Part shown: one piece after another, positions 48,994 through 57,461 of the stretch
Layout: each line of letters starts with the position of its first letter
Numbering within the stretch: the first letter of the stretch is position 1
Source: CAZLKN01 sp964560135
Lineage (GTDB): Bacteria > Actinomycetota > JAICYB01
NCBI GenBank assembly: GCA_964560135.1
Contig: CAZLKN010000002.1
Location: forward strand, 61,552-125,551
Length of the DNA stretch: 64,000 nt
Direction of reading: 5' to 3'
Position numbers and translations under genes: made by a program
Notes under the pieces: generated by a model
What the model saw: the letters and a program-made list of their open reading frames with translations, nothing else
The model's database searches: none
What the model was told of the DNA's origin: nothing

Positions 48994-49053
48994 GGCGGCC
49001 TCCCTTCGCTCCCCCTACGGTATCCGGTAGAAGGAACCGCGCGCCGCCCGGGG

Positions 49054-49560
49054 TCACCCGCGGGCCGTCGGAGGGACCGCGATCCGGAGGGCGTCCACCG
49101 GGCCTCGGGCCCCGTGCCCCTCCAGAGTCACCATGATCTTCGGCGGAGGGCACGAGCGGAGCGTGACGTCCGGATCATGGTCCGCGCGCTGTGCGTCCGC
49201 CAGCGCCCGTTCCCGGAGCTCGCCCACCCCCGGGGCATCCGCGAAGCGCTCGAGCTTGGCGGCCCCCTGGCGGAGGAGGCTGGCCATCCCCGTCGGGTTG
49301 CCGCGCCGTAGATGCTCGTAGCCCACCGCCACCTGGATGATCCCGTGGAGCAGGCGCTTCCGCGCGCCCGAGGCGCGGCGCCAGACCTCCTCCCATTCGT
49401 CGTGCCCGTCGTAGAAGTTGCGTCGGTTGAACAGGCGCGAGCCCTTCACCAGGTACTCGTGCTCTTCAGCGGGTGTGAGCGGATGGCGGGGACGCGGTTC
49501 GGGCTTGCCGCCCCGCTCCGCCCAGTACCGCGCGACGACGTCCTCGGGATCGCCGCTCAC
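49054..49560 (-). CDS. DUF309 domain protein
   Basis: A 168-residue protein with a DUF309 domain in the middle: HEYLVKGSRLFNRRNFYDGHDEWEEVWRRASG (here FNRRNFYDGHDEWEEVWR) and LLHGIIQVAVGYEHLRRGN. The conserved F-x2-GHxxWE motif of this helical family is present. Role unknown; the GH-WE motif is suggestive of a metal or small-molecule site but no more. GTG 49560 overlaps the upstream exonuclease-like gene (GTGA), so they are coupled. About 80 residues lie after the DUF309 domain and are not recognised. Confidence 0.8.
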   Translation of the reverse strand: MSGDPEDVVARYWAERGGKPEPRPRHPLTPAEEHEYLVKGSRLFNRRNFYDGHDEWEEVWRRASGARKRLLHGIIQVAVGYEHLRRGNPTGMASLLRQGAAKLERFADAPGVGELRERALADAQRADHDPDVTLRSCPPPKIMVTLEGHGARGPVDALRIAVPPTARG

Positions 49561-50060
49561 GCGCCCACGATCAGATGCTCCACCGGTTCGGGGATCTCCA
49601 GATCCCCCCGCAGGCGCCGCTCCAGCAACTCGAGGTTGATCACGTCGTCCCGGTTGTACGCCAGGAGGGTCTCCAGGGCCTCCCGGTCGCCGTCCTCCCA
49701 TCTGCGCCACAGGAGCATCGCATCGTATCCGGTGATCCCGCGCAAGCCCCGCGGGATGTCCAGGCGTCCCTCGATCAGCTTGAGCCCGCCCCGGAGGCCG
49801 ACCCGCCGGCACTCGACGGCGAGGTCCAGTGAGCGGAAGGACCCGAACAGGTCGAGACCGTAGGCCTTCTCCAGCACCGGGAGGTCGAAGCGCTCGCCAC
49901 TGAAGGTGCACAGGATGTCGAGACCGGCCAGGGAGTCGGCCACGGCGCCGGCATCCAGCGCGGGCCCCACGAGCTGGACGAGGCCCCGGTCCGCCCGCAG
50001 GAGGCCGAGCACGGTGACACCGCCCTCGAAGGACGTCTCGATGTCGAGGTAACCGATCAC
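49557..50060 (-). CDS. RNase H-like exonuclease-domain protein (YprB-type)
   Basis: A 167-residue protein with a DEDDy-like exonuclease fold: YLDIETSFEGG (first catalytic Asp and Glu), LDILCTFSGERFDLPVLEKAYG (CTFSGERFD) and YNRDDVINLELL (late Asp and Tyr). It looks like the RNase_H_2/YprB predicted 3'-5' exonuclease domain. Here it is a single-domain protein; the usual C-terminal part is absent. ATG 50060 follows pafC after 38 nt. It may be cotranscribed with the DUF309 gene. Confidence 0.8.
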   Translation of the reverse strand: MIGYLDIETSFEGGVTVLGLLRADRGLVQLVGPALDAGAVADSLAGLDILCTFSGERFDLPVLEKAYGLDLFGSFRSLDLAVECRRVGLRGGLKLIEGRLDIPRGLRGITGYDAMLLWRRWEDGDREALETLLAYNRDDVINLELLERRLRGDLEIPEPVEHLIVGA

Positions 50061-50098
50061 GCGGCCACGCTAGCCGTCGCCTGCGACACCGCGTGGGG

Positions 50099-51160
50099 TC
50101 AGGCGCGCCGGGACTTGGCGGCGGGGGGCTTCTCGTAGAGGGCGAGGATGCGCCGGGTCCCTTCCTGGAGGCGCTCTGCGAGCTCCGGCGGTTCCACGAC
50201 CTCGACCTGGGGGCCGAGCCCGAGCAGCAGCTTCTCCAGCCAGGCAAAGTGGGAGGTACGGAAGACGAGCTCCCGCCGTCCGTCGGCCAGCTCGATGCTC
50301 TCCTCCACCGGGAGGTATGCGGGATCCGCGAGCCAGACCGCGATGTGGCCGGCGACCCGCAGGCGGACGGTGGCGTCGTCGGGCCCGGGAGCGTAGAGGA
50401 TCGGCCCGGGCAGCTCCCCCACGGCGTCGGCGGGGGCCTCGAACCGCTCCTCGGTCAGCTCGAGCGACTTGATCCGGTCGAGCCGGAAGATCCTCCGGTC
50501 CTCGACCATGTGGCAGTACCCCGAGGTGTACCAGTGCCCCAGGGACGCGAAGACGAGGAACGGGTCGACCCGCCGTTGGGTGAGCGTGTCCCTGGAGTAG
50601 GTGTAGTACTCCATGTCGACGCGGCGGTTCTCGGTGATCGCCTCGCGCAGGAACGGGAGCCACCGGGCCTCGCCCGACTCCAGATGCACGCGGATCCGCT
50701 CGGTCAGCTCGGCCACGCCCCCTTCCCCGGGGAGCAGGGCTGCGGCGAGCTTCTCGAGGGCCGAGCGCAGCGGCGCGAGCTCCTCCAGACCCCCGCCCCC
50801 GCCGCGATGCCCCTCCATGAGATCGAGCAGGGAACGCGCCCGCAGGTACAGCGGGATGGCCTCGGTCCGGGTGAGCCGGAGCGGACGTGCGAAGTAGTCC
50901 GCCATCCGGATGTACACGCGGTCCTCCTCGACGGAGACGTCGATCAGGTCGGCGGGGGTGTAGTCGGGCAGCCCGCACATGAACAGCAGGTTGAGGTCCT
51001 CCAGGATCTCCTTGTGCGGCGCGCCGAACCGTTCGGCGAGCTCCTCCACGCTCACCCCGGGATGCTGCACGCAGTACGGGACGAGCAGCAGGATCCGCTC
51101 CAACCGCCCGAGGCTCCGTTTGGCCTCCTCGCTGCGCACGCGACGCCGGGGCTTGGTCAC
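50099..51160 (-). CDS. pafC: PafC, WYL-domain transcription regulator
   Basis: The 353-residue protein pairs with PafB as the heterodimeric activator of the LexA-independent DNA-damage response in mycobacteria. It has an N-terminal winged helix (LLLVPYCVQHPGVSVEELAERF), a WYL domain in the middle and second half (WYTSGYCHMVEDRRIFRLDRIKSL, i.e. the WYT-x-GYC...R-FRLDRI pattern) and a WCX C-terminal extension. GTG 51160 overlaps the pafB stop by 4 nt. In this window the pair lies after pafA and DUF3866 on the same strand. Confidence 0.88.
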   Translation of the reverse strand: MTKPRRRVRSEEAKRSLGRLERILLLVPYCVQHPGVSVEELAERFGAPHKEILEDLNLLFMCGLPDYTPADLIDVSVEEDRVYIRMADYFARPLRLTRTEAIPLYLRARSLLDLMEGHRGGGGGLEELAPLRSALEKLAAALLPGEGGVAELTERIRVHLESGEARWLPFLREAITENRRVDMEYYTYSRDTLTQRRVDPFLVFASLGHWYTSGYCHMVEDRRIFRLDRIKSLELTEERFEAPADAVGELPGPILYAPGPDDATVRLRVAGHIAVWLADPAYLPVEESIELADGRRELVFRTSHFAWLEKLLLGLGPQVEVVEPPELAERLQEGTRRILALYEKPPAAKSRRA

Positions 51161-52191
51161 CGTTTCCCCTTCCTGGCCCCGGATGCGGGCTTCTTCGTCT
51201 TGGTAGGCGGCTTGCGCTTGGCCGGCCGGGGCGCACCCTTGCCCAGCGTGGCCTCGAGCCGCTCCACGAGCGCCCTGCGCACCCGCGCGGGCCCTTTGAC
51301 CATGGCGTCCTCACCGAATCCGATCACCCAGCTCATGAACCCCGCCTCGTCGGCGACGGGTACGCGGGCAAGCGTCCAGCCCTTCCAGGTGCCGATGGGC
51401 TCGAGTCCGAGGGCCTGCTCGACCCACCAGGCGATGCGCGGCGAGAACGCGACCTCCACCGGGGTTCCCTCCTCACCGACCCACGGCTCGGTGACGGCGT
51501 ACCCACCGGTACGCAGGTCCCCTCGGGCCTCGAAGTCGGGTCCCGGTCCCTTCTGGACGAAGGCCACATCGGAGGTGACCCGCTGGAGCTTGAAGTGGCG
51601 CAGCTCGTCGCGCAGGTGGTCGTGTCCGACCAGGTACCAAGCCCCCTGGCGGTGGACGAGGGCGTAGGGATCCACGCGTCGCTCGACGTCCTCGGTGCGC
51701 CCGGCCGCGCGGTAGGCGAAGGCCACCGTTCGCTTCGCGGCCACCGCCTCCAGCAGCAGTGGCAGCGCGGGAGCGTCCAGATGCAGCCGGGCCCGCAACC
51801 ACGGAGGTGAGGACGGGTCCGTGCCCATGCCCGCCCCGAGGGACAGCTTCATCAGGGCCTGGTCCTCCTTGCCGCCGGCCTCGACGACCACCTGGGACGC
51901 GATCCATAGGGCGGCCACCTCTTCGGGGGTGAGTTCGAGCTCCGGGAGGTAGTACCGGTCCTTCGAGATCAGGTACCCCTCCTCGACCTCCCACACGTCG
52001 GTGAAGCGGCGCTCGATCGGGATGCCGACGGCGCGCAGCTCCTCCTTGTCACGCTCGAACATCCGCTTGAACGAGGAGTAGTCCTCCTGCTGGTAGCCGG
52101 GCACCGTGTTGCGGATCTCCTCCACGGTGAGTGGGCGGCGTGTGTTCAGCAGGAGCGCGATGAGATTGACGAGGCGCTCGACCTTCCGCAC
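51157..52191 (-). CDS. pafB: PafB, WYL-domain transcription regulator
   Basis: The 344-residue first partner of the PafBC activator. N-terminal winged helix (RLVNLIALLLNTRRPLTVEEI, i.e. LLNTRRPLTVEEIRNT), followed by DKEELRAVGIPIERRF, and a WYL domain with GAWYLVGHDHLRDELRHFKLQRV (here WYLVGHDHLRDELRHFKL). A basic Pro/Lys-rich tail ends the protein. GTG 52191 is chosen since it lies 7 nt after a TAGGAT -10 hexamer, giving a leaderless mRNA; upstream in-frame sequence belongs to the DUF3866 gene. Confidence 0.87.
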   Translation of the reverse strand: MRKVERLVNLIALLLNTRRPLTVEEIRNTVPGYQQEDYSSFKRMFERDKEELRAVGIPIERRFTDVWEVEEGYLISKDRYYLPELELTPEEVAALWIASQVVVEAGGKEDQALMKLSLGAGMGTDPSSPPWLRARLHLDAPALPLLLEAVAAKRTVAFAYRAAGRTEDVERRVDPYALVHRQGAWYLVGHDHLRDELRHFKLQRVTSDVAFVQKGPGPDFEARGDLRTGGYAVTEPWVGEEGTPVEVAFSPRIAWWVEQALGLEPIGTWKGWTLARVPVADEAGFMSWVIGFGEDAMVKGPARVRRALVERLEATLGKGAPRPAKRKPPTKTKKPASGARKGKR

Positions 52192-52198
52192 GAGGCGT

Positions 52199-52204
52199 AT
52201 CCTA
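52199..52204 (-). promoter_or_regulatory. -10 hexamer of a probable leaderless pafBC promoter
   Basis: TAGGAT (complement of 52199-52204) is followed by 7 nt and the GTG of pafB. It indicates that pafBC can be transcribed separately from pafA and DUF3866. Confidence 0.5.
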
Positions 52205-52217
52205 TCGCGTCGGACGC

Positions 52218-53276
52218 CTACGGCCGGAGGAACGACGCGGCATGGTACCCGGCGGCCCCCGCCGCCAGGAAGAACAGCTCGTCGGCCTGCGGTCCCCGTC
52301 CCATGTGGGAGGCTTCCAGACCCTCGGCCCGCGCGGCCTCCAGGGCTTCGAGGACACCGTCGGTCCCCACCTCGACCACCCGGTGCAGGGTGGCGATCTC
52401 CTCGAGGCCCTCGCCCCGTCCGGCGGGGATCGGCACGTCGGCCTCCGCCAACGCCACCCGCAGCAGCGCCGTGAGGGCGTGGTGGCTCACCCGGGTGTGA
52501 CGAGCGCGCGCGTCCCCGCTGCTCATCCGGACGCAGGCGATCGGGATGCCGCCGAGGGACGCGGCGGCGTTGAGCACCGATCCGAGCTCGAGCGCCGTGG
52601 TCCCGAAGGCCGTATCGGTTCCGACCACGCCGGGTCCCATCCCCACGACCGCCACGTCGGCCTTCGCGACCGCGCGCGCGGCCAGGAGTGCGGAGTACAG
52701 ATTCACGGCCTCCAGGTCCCCGCCCACCGCGTGCCCTGCGGTCACGACCCCGCGCAGCCATCCCAGCTCACGCAGGCGGTGCACCGTCCGGGACAATCCG
52801 GCCTCCAGGGCCCCCCCATCGGTCATGACGTACACGATCCGGGCCCCGGGCCGGCGCGCCCGCACCGCCGCCACGACGGGCAGGAGCTGGGAGTGCAGGG
52901 ACGCCGCGACCACCGGCAGCCGGCCGAGGCCGTCTGCGAAGCGGATCGCGTCGTGATGGGGCGACTCGGGCGCCTCCACGGCCAGCACGTCGGACTGTGC
53001 CGGGGTGTACCGGAGCTTCATGATGTGCCCTCCGGATGCGACCTCGTGGGTGTCGTGGGCGAGGTTCCACACCACGAAGTCCTCACCGCCCGACCCCAGC
53101 CCGAGGTCGGTGGCCGTGGTGTTCAGCACCAGTCGGTCACCGGGCGCGGCGGGAGCGCAGTACCGCGGGTACAGAACGGCCGGCCGCAGCTCGTCCCCGA
53201 CGCGAACCTCCAGGCGCTGGATGCCGTCCCTGGTGTCCAGGACGCGCTCGCAGGTCCCGGTGCGAAAGGTCGGCAC
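52218..53276 (-). CDS. DUF3866 family protein
   Basis: A 352-residue DUF3866 protein, recognised by its N-terminal barrel (GDELRPAVLYPRYCAPAAPGDRLVLNTTATDLGLGSGG, e.g. GDRLVLNTTATDLGLG), GHIMKLRYTPAQ, VVAASLHSQLLPVVAAVR, VYVMTDGGALEAGLSRTV and MGPGVVGTDTAFGTTALELG. The function is unknown. It sits 4 nt after pafA and 26 nt before pafB, which suggests a link with pupylation or the Paf response, not yet described to my knowledge. GTG 53276 is the start. Confidence 0.85.
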   Translation of the reverse strand: MPTFRTGTCERVLDTRDGIQRLEVRVGDELRPAVLYPRYCAPAAPGDRLVLNTTATDLGLGSGGEDFVVWNLAHDTHEVASGGHIMKLRYTPAQSDVLAVEAPESPHHDAIRFADGLGRLPVVAASLHSQLLPVVAAVRARRPGARIVYVMTDGGALEAGLSRTVHRLRELGWLRGVVTAGHAVGGDLEAVNLYSALLAARAVAKADVAVVGMGPGVVGTDTAFGTTALELGSVLNAAASLGGIPIACVRMSSGDARARHTRVSHHALTALLRVALAEADVPIPAGRGEGLEEIATLHRVVEVGTDGVLEALEAARAEGLEASHMGRGPQADELFFLAAGAAGYHAASFLRP

Positions 53277-53280
53277 GGTC

Positions 53281-54636
53281 CTACATCGAGGCGATCAGGC
53301 GCTCGACGCGCTCGTCGGCAGCCTTGAACGGGTCCTTGCACAGCACCGTCCGCTGCGCCTGGTCGTTCAGCTTGAGGTGCACCCAGTCCACGGTGTAGTC
53401 GCGCCGTCGCCGCTTGGCCTCCCGGATGAACGCCGCCCGCAGGCGGGCCCGCGTGGTCTGGGGAGCCTCTTCGGCCGCCCGCTCCACGTGCTCCTCGGTG
53501 ACCATGCGCTCCGCGTGCCCGCCGCGCTCGAGCAGGTAGTACAGGCCCCGCCCCCGGTGGACGTCGTGGTAGGCCAGGTCGAGCAGGGCCACCCGTGGAT
53601 GTCCGAGCGGCAGGTTGTGGCGTTCGCGGAAGCCCTGGATCAGCTTGTATTTCATGACCCAGTCGAGTTCGCGGTCGAGCGAGAGGGGATCGTTCTCGAG
53701 GCCGATCAGCACCTCCTCCCAGAGCTTCAGGGAGGTCTTCAGGGCGTCGGAGAGGTCGCGCCGCTCCGCGTAGCGCTGTGCGCGGGCCAGGTACTCCCAC
53801 TGGATCTCGACCGCCGACAGCTCACGGCCGTTGGCCAGACGGATCTTCCGCTTGCAGGTCGCGTCGTGGGAGATCTCCCGGATCGCGCGGATGGGGTTCT
53901 CGAGAGACATATCGCGCATGACGACGTTCTCCTCGATCATCCGCAGGAGGATCGCCGTCGCGCCGATCTTCAGGAAGGACGCCGCCTCGCTCATGTTCGA
54001 GTCGCCCACGATCACGTGGAGCCGGCGGAACTTCTCCGCGTCGGCGTGCGGCTCGTCGCGGGTGTTGATGATCGGCCGCGACCGCGTGGTCGCCGACGAC
54101 ACGCCCTCCCAGATGTGCTCGGCGCGCTGAGACAGGCAGTACAGGGCTCCGCGGGAGGTGTGCAGCACCTTCCCGGCCCCTGCGAAACACTGCCGGGTCA
54201 CCAGGAACGGGATGAGGACGTCCGCGAAACGTTGGAACTCGCCGAACCGCGAGACGAGGTAGTTCTCGTGGCATCCGTAGGAGTTGCCGGCGGAGTCGGT
54301 GTTGTTCTTGAACAGGAACACGTCCCCGGCGATGCCCTCGTCGTGCAGGCGGGCCTGCGCCGAGAGCAGCAGGTTCTCGAGGATCCGCTCCCCCGCCTTG
54401 TCGTGGGCGATGAGGTCGGGGATGTTGTCGCACTCCGGCGTGGCGTATTCGGGGTGGGAACCGACGTCGAGGTACAGGCGTGCGCCGTTCTCGAGGAACA
54501 CGTTGGAGGAGCGCCCCCAGGCCACCACCCTGCGGAAGAGGTATCGCGCGACCTCGTCCGGGCTCAGGCGCCGCTGCCCCTTGAACGTGCAGGTGACGCC
54601 GTACTCCGACTCGAGCCCGAAGATCCGTTTCTCCAT
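53281..54636 (-). CDS. pafA: Pup-protein ligase PafA
   Basis: The 451-residue ligase that attaches Pup to lysines of substrate proteins with ATP. The glutamine-synthetase-like fold is recognised from MEKRIFGLESEYGVTCTF (metal-binding Glu), the NVFLENGARLYLDVGSHPEYATPE motif (here RLYLDVGSHPEYATPE), FKNNTDSAGNSYGCHENYL (as NTDSAGNSYGCHENYL), VGDSNMSE and YHDVHRGRGLYYLLERGG (YHDVHRGRGLYY). Pup ends in Gln here, so Dop is needed first. It follows prcA on the same strand after 54 nt. Confidence 0.96.
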   Translation of the reverse strand: MEKRIFGLESEYGVTCTFKGQRRLSPDEVARYLFRRVVAWGRSSNVFLENGARLYLDVGSHPEYATPECDNIPDLIAHDKAGERILENLLLSAQARLHDEGIAGDVFLFKNNTDSAGNSYGCHENYLVSRFGEFQRFADVLIPFLVTRQCFAGAGKVLHTSRGALYCLSQRAEHIWEGVSSATTRSRPIINTRDEPHADAEKFRRLHVIVGDSNMSEAASFLKIGATAILLRMIEENVVMRDMSLENPIRAIREISHDATCKRKIRLANGRELSAVEIQWEYLARAQRYAERRDLSDALKTSLKLWEEVLIGLENDPLSLDRELDWVMKYKLIQGFRERHNLPLGHPRVALLDLAYHDVHRGRGLYYLLERGGHAERMVTEEHVERAAEEAPQTTRARLRAAFIREAKRRRRDYTVDWVHLKLNDQAQRTVLCKDPFKAADERVERLIASM

Positions 54637-54690
54637 GCGGTCAGTCTACGCGGGGCTCCCGGGGGCCGGGTCGCACCGGCGACGCGCCGC

Positions 54691-55386
54691 TCAGCTCGCC
54701 TCTCCGCCGGCGGCCGGGGCGATCTCCTCGGGGGTGAGCCGCCGGAATTTGCGGCGACCGAGCGTACGGTCGAGCACCGCGGCCTCGATCTGGTTGGCGG
54801 GGATGGTGCGGTTCCCGACGCTCTGGAGGGTCTCCACCCCCATGCTCAGCGCAGCACCGAGGTCGGGGGTCGGCTCATAGCGCTCCCGCAGGTACCGGTT
54901 CAGGTCGTCGCTCTGTCCCCCGAGGGCCACGAAGCCCTGCTCGTCGGTCATCACCCCGTCGTACATCACGTGGTAGAGCTCGGAGTTGTTACCGGCGTGG
55001 CCCACCTCGGCCACGAGGATCTCCACCTCGTAGGGCTTGAGGGCCTCGGTGAAGAACTGTCCGAGCACCTGGGAGTAGAGGTTCGCGAGCGACCGCGCCG
55101 TGACGTCCTCGCGGGCGTAGGCATAACCCTTCAGGTCGGCCTGCCGGATCCCCATGATCCGCAGGTTCTCGTACTCGTTGTACTTCCCGACCCCCGCGAA
55201 GGCGATCCGGTCGTAGATCTCGGACACCTTGTGGAGGGTCGCCGAGGGGTTCTCGGCCAGGAACAGGATCCCGTCGGTGTACTCGAGGGCGACGATGGCC
55301 TTTCCCCGCGCGATGCCCTTGCGGGCGTAGTCGGCCTTGTCCTTCATGACCTGCTCGGGCGACGCGTAGATGAAGGGGGCCGGCAT
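54691..55386 (-). CDS. prcA: proteasome alpha subunit
   Basis: The 231-residue alpha subunit forms the outer rings of the 20S proteasome. Start region APFIYASPEQVMKDKADYARKGIARGKAIVAL (here SPEQVMKDKADYARKGIARG) is the hallmark, followed by SATLHKVSEIYDRIAFAGVGKYNEYENL. The C-terminus (EEIAPAAGGEAS) is short and has no obvious activator-binding motif. It starts 3 nt after prcB. The activator ATPase gene (arc/mpa) is not in the window. Confidence 0.96.
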   Translation of the reverse strand: MPAPFIYASPEQVMKDKADYARKGIARGKAIVALEYTDGILFLAENPSATLHKVSEIYDRIAFAGVGKYNEYENLRIMGIRQADLKGYAYAREDVTARSLANLYSQVLGQFFTEALKPYEVEILVAEVGHAGNNSELYHVMYDGVMTDEQGFVALGGQSDDLNRYLRERYEPTPDLGAALSMGVETLQSVGNRTIPANQIEAAVLDRTLGRRKFRRLTPEEIAPAAGGEAS

Positions 55387-55389
55387 CGG

Positions 55390-56229
55390 TTACCGCTCCC
55401 CTCTGATCGCCCGGGTGGTCCCGGAGCGGCGATGGTATTCCTGGGATCGGTCCTCCAGCACCACCGTCGCGATCTCCGCGACCTCGTCGTCGGGGATCGG
55501 ACGCACTCCATCGGTGGTGACGGTGAACACCGTCGGGTAGATCCCGTGCACCGGGTCCGGTCCCGCGGTCCCGACGTCCTCTTCCGCGGCGTCGGACAGC
55601 GCCTCGAGGGCCGTGCGGACCGCGGCCGCCCGGTCGATATCCTCGGCCCGGCGGTACAGCCGCTTCAGCGTGTTCTTGGCGTCCTTCCCACCCGACCCCT
55701 GCGCGTGGTAGTCGGTTTCCTCGTACAGCCCGCCGGTGACGTCGTAGCGGAAGATCCGGCCATCGTTCCGGCGGCGGTCGTAGCCCGCGTACAGGGGCAG
55801 GACGACGAGACCCTGCATGGCAGCGGGCAGATTCGCCCGGATCAGGCGCCCGAGGTGGTTGGCCCGGCCCTCCAGCGACAACGTCTCACCTTCGACCTTC
55901 TCGTAGTACTCGAGCTCGGTCTGGAACAGGCGGACCATCTCGATCGAGGGCCCCGCCGCGCCCGAGATCGCCACCGCGGAGTGGGAGTCGGTGGGGAACA
56001 CCTTCTCGATGTCCCGGTGGGCGATCATGTATCCCTCCGTGGCCCGCCGGTCGCCACCGATCACCACGCCGTCGGCGTACCGCATGGCCAGGATCGTGGT
56101 CGCCTCCGCGGTGGGCACGGCGACCTCCAGCTTCTGGGGCAACAGGTCTGGTCTGACCTCCCGGAGGAAGTCGCTGAAGCTCGCCGCGAGCCGTCCGGGG
56201 CCATGCCCGTATACCGAACCGGAGTCCAT
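55390..56229 (-). CDS. prcB: proteasome beta subunit
   Basis: The 279-residue precursor of the catalytic ring subunit. The first 43 residues are a propeptide; autocleavage should expose Thr44 (EATTILAMRYADGVV). Other catalytic residues follow: GDRRATEGYMIAHRD with Asp60-region, Lys in KVFPTDSHSAVAISGAAG, and GSGG in YHAQGSGGKDAKNTL. It is the first proteasome gene here; upstream is a helical protein rather than the usual pup. About 40 nt separate the two. Confidence 0.96.
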   Translation of the reverse strand: MDSGSVYGHGPGRLAASFSDFLREVRPDLLPQKLEVAVPTAEATTILAMRYADGVVIGGDRRATEGYMIAHRDIEKVFPTDSHSAVAISGAAGPSIEMVRLFQTELEYYEKVEGETLSLEGRANHLGRLIRANLPAAMQGLVVLPLYAGYDRRRNDGRIFRYDVTGGLYEETDYHAQGSGGKDAKNTLKRLYRRAEDIDRAAAVRTALEALSDAAEEDVGTAGPDPVHGIYPTVFTVTTDGVRPIPDDEVAEIATVVLEDRSQEYHRRSGTTRAIRGER

Positions 56230-56266
56230 CGCGAGCCACCTTAGCGCAGGACCGGCGGAGCGTGGC

Positions 56267-56590
56267 TCATCCCGACGGAGGCGACTCCCCTTCGTCGCGT
56301 CGTTCGCGCTTCGCGCGCAGCTCGGCGCCGAGCTTGTCCACCGTCGTCGTCACGGCGTCCCCGAGCGAGCGCGCGGCATGCTTCGCCTCCTCCTGCACCC
56401 CGGGGTCGCGCACGGCGTTGCTCAGCGCCTCCAGGGCGTGGCCCATGCTGTCCATGACCTTCCGGAGGGCGTCCTTGGCCGCCTCGGTCTCGGCGGCCGC
56501 CTGTTCGGCCTCGAAATGCCGCCGCAGGCGGTTGCCCAGCTCCGAGAGGCGCTCCCCAACCTGCTCCCAGGACTGCTTGGGATCCGTCAT
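56267..56590 (-). CDS. small helical protein upstream of the proteasome genes
   Basis: A 107-residue, mainly helical protein (SWEQVGERLSELGNRLRRHF, AAETEAAKDALRKVMDSMGHALEALSNAV, HAARSLGDAVTTTVDKLGAELRAKRER). It is rich in heptad-like patterns and charged residues. I do not recognise a family. It occupies the position in which pup is found in many actinobacteria but lacks the Pup C-terminus (GGQ/GGE). ATG 56590 overlaps the pyrF stop (ATGA), so it is coupled to pyrF. Confidence 0.65.
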   Translation of the reverse strand: MTDPKQSWEQVGERLSELGNRLRRHFEAEQAAAETEAAKDALRKVMDSMGHALEALSNAVRDPGVQEEAKHAARSLGDAVTTTVDKLGAELRAKRERRDEGESPPSG

Positions 56591-57405
56591 CGCATCGTCT
56601 CCTTGTGCATCCGGGTGGCCATCTGGTCTCGCAGGCGCATCGCCTCGGCCCGGGCGGCGTCGGCGAAGTCCGGTCCGTCCCCTGCATACAGGATGCTCCT
56701 GGAAGCGCTGACCACCAGGCCCCCGGCGGCGGTCGCACCGGCATCGAGCACCGCGGACACCGATCCGGTCTGGGCCCCCACGCCGGGGACGAGGAACGGC
56801 GCCTCGGGCCAGGCTTCACGCAGCCGGCGCATCTCCTCGGGATACGTGGCGCCGACCACGAGGCCGACGTTGCCGTGGCGATCCCAGCTCTGCGCCCGGC
56901 GTGCGACCGCCTCGTACAGGGGACGCTCCCCGTCGGCGTCGCGGACGGCCAGGTCCTGTAGATCCCGGGCTCCGGGATTGGAGGTGCGGCACAGCACGAA
57001 CACCCCATGTTCGGGACGCTCGAGCCACGGTTCGGTCGCATCGCCGCCGAGGTAGGGGTTGACGGTCGCCGCGTCGAACCCCAGGTCGTCGAAGATCGCG
57101 CGAACGTACCCCCGCGCGGTGTGGTCGACGTCGCCTCGCTTGGCGTCGGCGATCGTGACGACCCCCGGCGGCACCGCCTCCAGCGTCCGGCGCAGCGCCG
57201 CGTAGCCCCGCTCCGGGCCGAGGGCCTCGTAGAAGGCGACGTTGGGCTTCACGGCGCACACGAGGTCGCCCACCGCCTCCAGGATCGCGACGCCGAAGGC
57301 GGCCACGTCCGGGATCGGCATCCGCGCGGGGTCGGGATCCAGTCCCACGCACAGCAGGCTCCCACTGCCGGCCCACGCCGCCTCGAGCTTCTCCCGGAAG
57401 GTCAT
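56587..57405 (-). CDS. pyrF: orotidine 5'-phosphate decarboxylase
   Basis: A 272-residue OMP decarboxylase of the longer bacterial type (similar in size to the UMP-synthase domain). The active-site motif DAKRGDVDHTARGY contains the catalytic Lys and Asp pair. LCVGLDPDPARMP begins the barrel, CAVKPNVAFYEALG holds another catalytic Lys, and VPGVGAQTGSV binds phosphate. It catalyses the last step of UMP synthesis. ATG 57405; GTG 57411 is possible. It is divergent from the ABC transporter genes. Confidence 0.95.
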   Translation of the reverse strand: MTFREKLEAAWAGSGSLLCVGLDPDPARMPIPDVAAFGVAILEAVGDLVCAVKPNVAFYEALGPERGYAALRRTLEAVPPGVVTIADAKRGDVDHTARGYVRAIFDDLGFDAATVNPYLGGDATEPWLERPEHGVFVLCRTSNPGARDLQDLAVRDADGERPLYEAVARRAQSWDRHGNVGLVVGATYPEEMRRLREAWPEAPFLVPGVGAQTGSVSAVLDAGATAAGGLVVSASRSILYAGDGPDFADAARAEAMRLRDQMATRMHKETMR

Positions 57406-57461
57406 CGCCACGGATGCTACCCCGCACCGCCGACCGGGCGGATGCAGCATCATCGGTGGCG

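Noticed and set aside
53005..56244. A plus-strand open frame of about 1080 codons opposite pafA, prcA and prcB
   Set aside because: It is antisense to clearly recognised proteasome genes and shows no family features.
56267..56590. The helical protein before prcB as Pup
   Set aside because: It is too long (107 residues) and lacks the C-terminal GGQ or GGE. A real Pup C-terminus is found at the right edge.
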